Both the position numbers and the translations under genes were made by a program. Of a DNA stretch of 8,492 bases, positions 5,568 to 8,492 are shown one piece after another; positions within the stretch are counted from its first letter, which is position 1; each line of letters opens with the position of its first letter. Source of the stretch: an uncultured Oscillospiraceae bacterium (lineage in GTDB: Bacteria > Bacillota > Clostridia > Oscillospirales > Ruminococcaceae); the NCBI GenBank assembly GCA_910587465.1, contig CAJUMS010000103.1:1-8492 (forward strand), written 5' to 3'. The notes below the pieces were generated by a model. That model made no database searches and was not told the DNA's origin. It saw only the letters and a program-made list of their open reading frames with translations.

Positions 5568-5620
5568 ATGTTTTTAAATTGTACGCTCTTCAGCGTAAAA
5601 TCGCTTATCCGAAAGTGAAA

Positions 5621-8131
5621 TTACTTCCTCTTCTTGGATACGATCATAGCACCTGCCGCAACAGCAGTAACACCAAGAACAACAGCTACACTGCCAACAC
5701 CTGTATTAACGTTAGGCTCATTTGTGTTGCCGGGATTGTTCGTACCGGGATCGGTCGTGCCGGGCTGATCCGCAACAGGCTCGCCGTTTGCATTGAGCTT
5801 CTGGCTTGTAATTACATACTTACTAAAGCTCTTTGCGCTGAATACTACCATACCGTTCTCAACCTTGCAGCTGATCTCAGTGTAGGTACCATTTTCCTCA
5901 ACGTGGTATACGTATACGGTCTTACCAGTCAGTGCTGCGGGAACAGGTAGCTTAACGGTTACAGCGGACTTAGGCTGAACCTTATTGCCGTCTTTATCAG
6001 TGAAGGAGAGGTCGAATGTAAAGATCTCATCCTTGGTCTCCTCAGCAACGGAAGCTGCGTTGAATGTAATATCATCAGGTTTCTCAAAAGCGTCCTTGGG
6101 AGCTTCAACAACTGCTCCTGTTTCATTCTTGCCGTCCTCAAACTTCACGGTCTCCTCGGGCTCGCTGGGAGTAGAGGGTCTGGAAGGAATGCTAGGAGTT
6201 CCGGGAGTATCACCGCCGGGATTATCGCCACCCGGAGTATCGCCGCCGGAAATACCGGTAGCCACAAAGTCAGTATACTTGATAGTAACAGTAATGGTAT
6301 CGCCAAGAGTCATATCATTTATACCGCCGACAGTACCATTGACATTTATCTGATAGCCAAACTCCTTAAGTACATCGGAATCGGCTACGCCTGTTATATC
6401 TGACATATTCCAACCATCCGCTGCGCCGGAAGTCCATGTCCAATTGTCGCCCCACTGAGCATACAACGAAAAAGTAATATTCTCACTATCAGTGAGATCA
6501 ACACCCGGAATAGAAATATTTGTTATTTCCGCGCCGTTTAACTTAACAGTCGCATTTTTTACATCGCCGTATTTTGTTGCTCCAACAGTAAAGCCTGTGG
6601 GAGTCATACTGGTGTTCTTCTGAGCTGCCTTTTGTACATCGGGCTTGCCCCAACCGGAAGCGTCAATAACCGTCAAGGTCAAAGTCTTTGTTGTTTCTTC
6701 CTGTCCGGGCTCGTCATCCGGAATTTCGGGAGGAGTATCGCCTGCCGCTACGGCAATTTTGATCTTATCTGTTGCAGCAAATACCATATTACCGCCACAT
6801 GCTTCAGTAGCATACTGCTTTAAATTTGTTTCGGGGATGCCGTCATTATCAACGGTTGTTGTTGTACCACTGTCCTTTGCCTTTTGTGTTCCGTCAGCCG
6901 TCTCAATAATTACAGTATAAGAAACCTCTGCACCTACTGTACCGTTCCAAACCTGTGCAATAAAACCGCCGAAATCAGCAATATCTGTAACACTAATTGC
7001 ATTCATGACATCCTTAATCGTGCATGTATAGTTGAGTGTTCCAGCATCTGCACTGCAGCCTTTCCAACCGCCCCACGCTGTTGTAAAGCCATTTGCCGCG
7101 GGTTTCCATGTACTTGTGTCAACATCATCCTCGCCAGGATCAGGGGTCTCGGTAGCAGTCTTAGGCTCTGCAATTGCAAGAACAATATCATTCTCGTCAT
7201 ACATTGTTACAGACTTAATAGCAACTGTGCCGGGAGTATTGGTGTCATCCTGTACCTTGTTTATCCACCAAAACTGAACCTGAATATTTCCAACTATGCC
7301 ATCCGCACAATCCCAAGACCAAGTATTGTTTTCGGGATATGCCAATTGTTCACTCTGATACCAATCATCACCTGTTTTATTTGCGCCAATTATACCATTA
7401 AAGTAATCTGTTGTAATTTTATCAGCGTCAAATTCAACAACAACTTTCTTTATCGCCAAGCCATCAACTCCGGTAGTGGGAACATCAATATTAGATCCCG
7501 CACTTCCTCCTGCATCCTCTTCAAGCGCCGCTCCGGTAGATGTACTTGTTGCTAATTCAATTTTTACAACATCACCGTCCTCACCGGGATCGGGAGTTTC
7601 AGTAGCAGCCTTAGGCTCTGCAATTGCAAGAACAATATCATTCTCGTCATACATTGTTACAGACTTAATAGCAACTGTGCCGGGAGTATTGGTGTCATCC
7701 TGTACCTTGTTTATCCACCAAAACTGAACCTGAATATTTCCAACTATGCCATCCGCACAATCCCAAGACCAAGTATTGTTTTCGGGATATGCCAATTGTT
7801 CACTCTGATACCAATCATCACCTGTTTTATTTGCGCCAATTATACCATTAAAGTAATCTGTTGTAATTTTATCAGCGTCAAATTCAACAACAACTTTCTT
7901 TATCGCCAAGCCATCAACTCCGGTAGTGGGAACATCAATATTAGATCCCGCACTTCCTCCTGCATCTTCTTCAAGAGCCGCTCCGGTAGATGTACTTGTT
8001 GCTAATTCAATTTTAACAGGCTCGTTAGTCCGTGTACCCGTCTCAGACGAAGCCGCAACCGCCGACAATGAGAAAGAGCTCAATGCCACAGCTCCCGCGA
8101 GGACTGCGGCAAAGAATTTTTTAAATTTCAT
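5621..8131 (-). CDS. Secreted, cell-envelope-anchored multimodular Trp-rich protein, 836 aa
   Basis: ATG at 8131 is preceded by GGAGG at 8-nt spacing and begins a clear signal peptide (MKFKKFFAAVLAGAVAL, cleavage near residue 27). Longer in-frame starts would hide the signal peptide. Two almost identical 150-residue modules follow (about 39-188 and 189-338), each with DDWYQSEQLAYPENN, NTWSWDC and QFWWIN. A third module (about 340-465) has TAWGGWKGC and QVWNG; a fourth (about 482-626) has SGWGKP and QWGDNWTWTSG. A Gly/Pro/Thr/Ser linker leads to a beta-type domain (about 662-779) with DKDGNKVQP, VYVYHVEENGTYTE and FSKYVI, of a kind common in clostridial surface proteins. The tail has PNVNTG (806-811), a hydrophobic segment and KKRK, resembling a variant sortase signal. 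The Trp-rich modules suggest carbohydrate binding, not catalysis; no catalytic motif is visible. Specificity is unknown. Confidence 0.85.
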   Translation of the reverse strand: MKFKKFFAAVLAGAVALSSFSLSAVAASSETGTRTNEPVKIELATSTSTGAALEEDAGGSAGSNIDVPTTGVDGLAIKKVVVEFDADKITTDYFNGIIGANKTGDDWYQSEQLAYPENNTWSWDCADGIVGNIQVQFWWINKVQDDTNTPGTVAIKSVTMYDENDIVLAIAEPKAATETPDPGEDGDVVKIELATSTSTGAALEEDAGGSAGSNIDVPTTGVDGLAIKKVVVEFDADKITTDYFNGIIGANKTGDDWYQSEQLAYPENNTWSWDCADGIVGNIQVQFWWINKVQDDTNTPGTVAIKSVTMYDENDIVLAIAEPKTATETPDPGEDDVDTSTWKPAANGFTTAWGGWKGCSADAGTLNYTCTIKDVMNAISVTDIADFGGFIAQVWNGTVGAEVSYTVIIETADGTQKAKDSGTTTTVDNDGIPETNLKQYATEACGGNMVFAATDKIKIAVAAGDTPPEIPDDEPGQEETTKTLTLTVIDASGWGKPDVQKAAQKNTSMTPTGFTVGATKYGDVKNATVKLNGAEITNISIPGVDLTDSENITFSLYAQWGDNWTWTSGAADGWNMSDITGVADSDVLKEFGYQINVNGTVGGINDMTLGDTITVTIKYTDFVATGISGGDTPGGDNPGGDTPGTPSIPSRPSTPSEPEETVKFEDGKNETGAVVEAPKDAFEKPDDITFNAASVAEETKDEIFTFDLSFTDKDGNKVQPKSAVTVKLPVPAALTGKTVYVYHVEENGTYTEISCKVENGMVVFSAKSFSKYVITSQKLNANGEPVADQPGTTDPGTNNPGNTNEPNVNTGVGSVAVVLGVTAVAAGAMIVSKKRK
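7131..7567 (-). repeat. Tandem duplication, second copy in gene direction
   Basis: This copy matches 7581-8017 at an exact 450-bp offset. I see no difference over 7161-7516, then two synonymous changes (7517 and 7526), and seven differences within 7131-7160. The 450-bp period equals 150 codons, so the reading frame is kept. Confidence 0.95.
7581..8017 (-). repeat. Tandem duplication, first copy in gene direction
   Basis: Partner of 7131-7567. It encodes the module directly after the signal peptide and short spacer. The near identity at DNA level shows recent duplication or gene conversion. Confidence 0.95.
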
Positions 8132-8199
8132 CGTAAAATCCTCCATATAAAAATTTGTAAAAACGCAGGGCATAGTTGCCCACATTTAATACTAATTAA

Positions 8200-8228
8200 A
8201 TTATACAGTATTTGGACTTTTGTTTCAA
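8200..8228 (-). promoter_or_regulatory. Sigma-A promoter of the large surface-protein gene
   Basis: On the minus strand TTGAAA (8228-8223) and TATAAT (8205-8200) are 17 bp apart. The predicted leader is about 62 nt and holds a small hairpin (8168-8181, 5-bp stem). A 14-base A-tract on this strand (8261-8248) lies about 20 bp upstream of the -35 and could act as an UP-like element. Confidence 0.75.
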
Positions 8229-8247
8229 TTATACAATTTACTAAACA

Positions 8248-8261
8248 TTTTTTTTTTTTTT
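8248..8261. repeat. 14-nt homopolymer tract (T on plus, A on minus)
   Basis: Fourteen T in a row on the plus strand, upstream of the surface-protein promoter. Such tracts are prone to length change; no plus-strand hairpin precedes it, so it is not a terminator tail. Confidence 0.9.
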
Positions 8262-8282
8262 GTATATTTTGCACAATTTTTC

Positions 8283-8318
8283 AATAAAAAACCGCGATAT
8301 CAAAAAGATACCGCGGTT
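8283..8318 (-). terminator. Terminator of the upstream paralogous surface-protein gene
   Basis: On the minus strand AACCGCGGTATC (8318-8307) pairs with GATATCGCGGTT (8301-8290), 12 bp with one G-U pair, around a 5-nt T loop, followed by TTTTTATTG. It starts about 20 nt after the stop codon at 8339. Confidence 0.88.
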
Positions 8319-8338
8319 AAAACAGTAATTTAAGTTAA

Positions 8339-8492
8339 TTACTTTCTCTTCTTAGCTACGATCATAGCGCCTGCAGCAACAGCAGCAACGCCAATAACAG
8401 CAGCTACACCCTCAACGCCTGTGTCAACGTTGGGCTTGTTGGTGTCCTCTGGCTTGTTCTCATCGGGAGTGCTCTCGGAAGGAGTGGTATCA
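8339..8492 (-). CDS. C-terminal end of a second envelope-anchored surface protein (5' part outside window)
   Basis: Only the last 50 codons and the stop are present. The product shows a Thr/Pro/Ser/Glu/Asn linker (TTPSESTPDENKP), then PNVDTG, a hydrophobic Ala/Val/Gly segment, and KKRK at the end. This is the same tail plan as the complete 836-residue protein downstream, with similar DNA sequence, so the two are tandem paralogues at least in this part. Between them lie this gene's terminator and the next gene's promoter, so they are separate transcription units. The nature of the missing N-terminal part cannot be judged. Confidence 0.88.
   Translation of the reverse strand, partial: DTTPSESTPDENKPEDTNKPNVDTGVEGVAAVIGVAAVAAGAMIVAKKRK

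Noticed and set aside
6884..7555. Long plus-strand open frame (223 codons), and several others within 5985-8150, opposite the surface-protein gene
   Set aside because: They are antisense to a clear secreted protein, have no ribosome binding site, encode unlikely Cys/Ile-rich sequence, and partly repeat because of the 450-bp duplication.
7131..8017. The tandem repeat as an assembly artefact
   Set aside because: The copies differ at several sites near both edges, so both are real sequence; copy number could still be misjudged in short-read assembly.
8132..8185. Extension of the surface protein to an upstream ATG
   Set aside because: It would put 18 residues before a textbook signal peptide, and it includes the ribosome binding site of the ATG at 8131.
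8132..8199. Riboswitch in the leader of the surface-protein gene
   Set aside because: The leader is about 62 nt with only one 5-bp hairpin and shows no known aptamer core.

Overview
The window looks like a chromosomal segment of an anaerobic, spore-forming Firmicute, most probably a Ruminococcus-like member of the Oscillospiraceae. This rests on the spmA-spmB sporulation genes, a clostridial AbrB-type regulator with a cysteine ribbon, strong sigma-A type promoters, and secreted Trp-rich modular proteins with a Gram-positive style C-terminal anchor. The genus is an inference.

Positions 1-3170 (left) are the right-hand end of an integrated phage-like element. They hold the C-terminal part of a probable tail tape-measure protein, an unrecognised 173-residue protein that is probably a phage structural protein, and a complete tyrosine integrase with its own consensus promoter. 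The integrase ends 77 bp from the 3' end of a tRNA-Ser(GGA) gene on the opposite strand, which is the usual geometry for integration into a tRNA 3' end. No lysis or baseplate genes lie between the tail gene and the integrase, so the element may be rearranged or decayed, or organised unusually.

Positions 3170-5000 are read on the minus strand: tRNA-Ser with its own promoter and terminator, and a sporulation cluster transcribed spmA -> spmB -> a DUF2508/YaaL-like gene -> a 32-residue protein made almost entirely of Asn, Gln and Ser. spmA and spmB overlap by 4 bp. The ribosome binding site of the DUF2508-like gene lies in the 3' arm of a long hairpin. The Asn/Gln-rich gene has a strong ribosome binding site, a sigma-G-like upstream sequence and its own terminator, which suggests a spore-associated peptide missed by ordinary length cut-offs.

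Positions 5000-5520 hold a plus-strand AbrB/SpoVT-type transition-state regulator, divergent from spmA, with a consensus promoter overlapped by an inverted repeat and followed by two terminators.

Positions 5520-8492 hold two tandem minus-strand genes for secreted, C-terminally anchored proteins. The complete one (836 residues) has a signal peptide, two nearly identical 150-residue modules (a 450-bp tandem duplication), two further Trp-rich modules, a Gly/Pro/Thr-rich linker, a beta-type stalk domain, and a tail with V-N-T-G, a hydrophobic segment and KKRK. The other is present only as its last 50 codons and ends in the same kind of tail (V-D-T-G). Surface carbohydrate binding is a plausible but unproven role.
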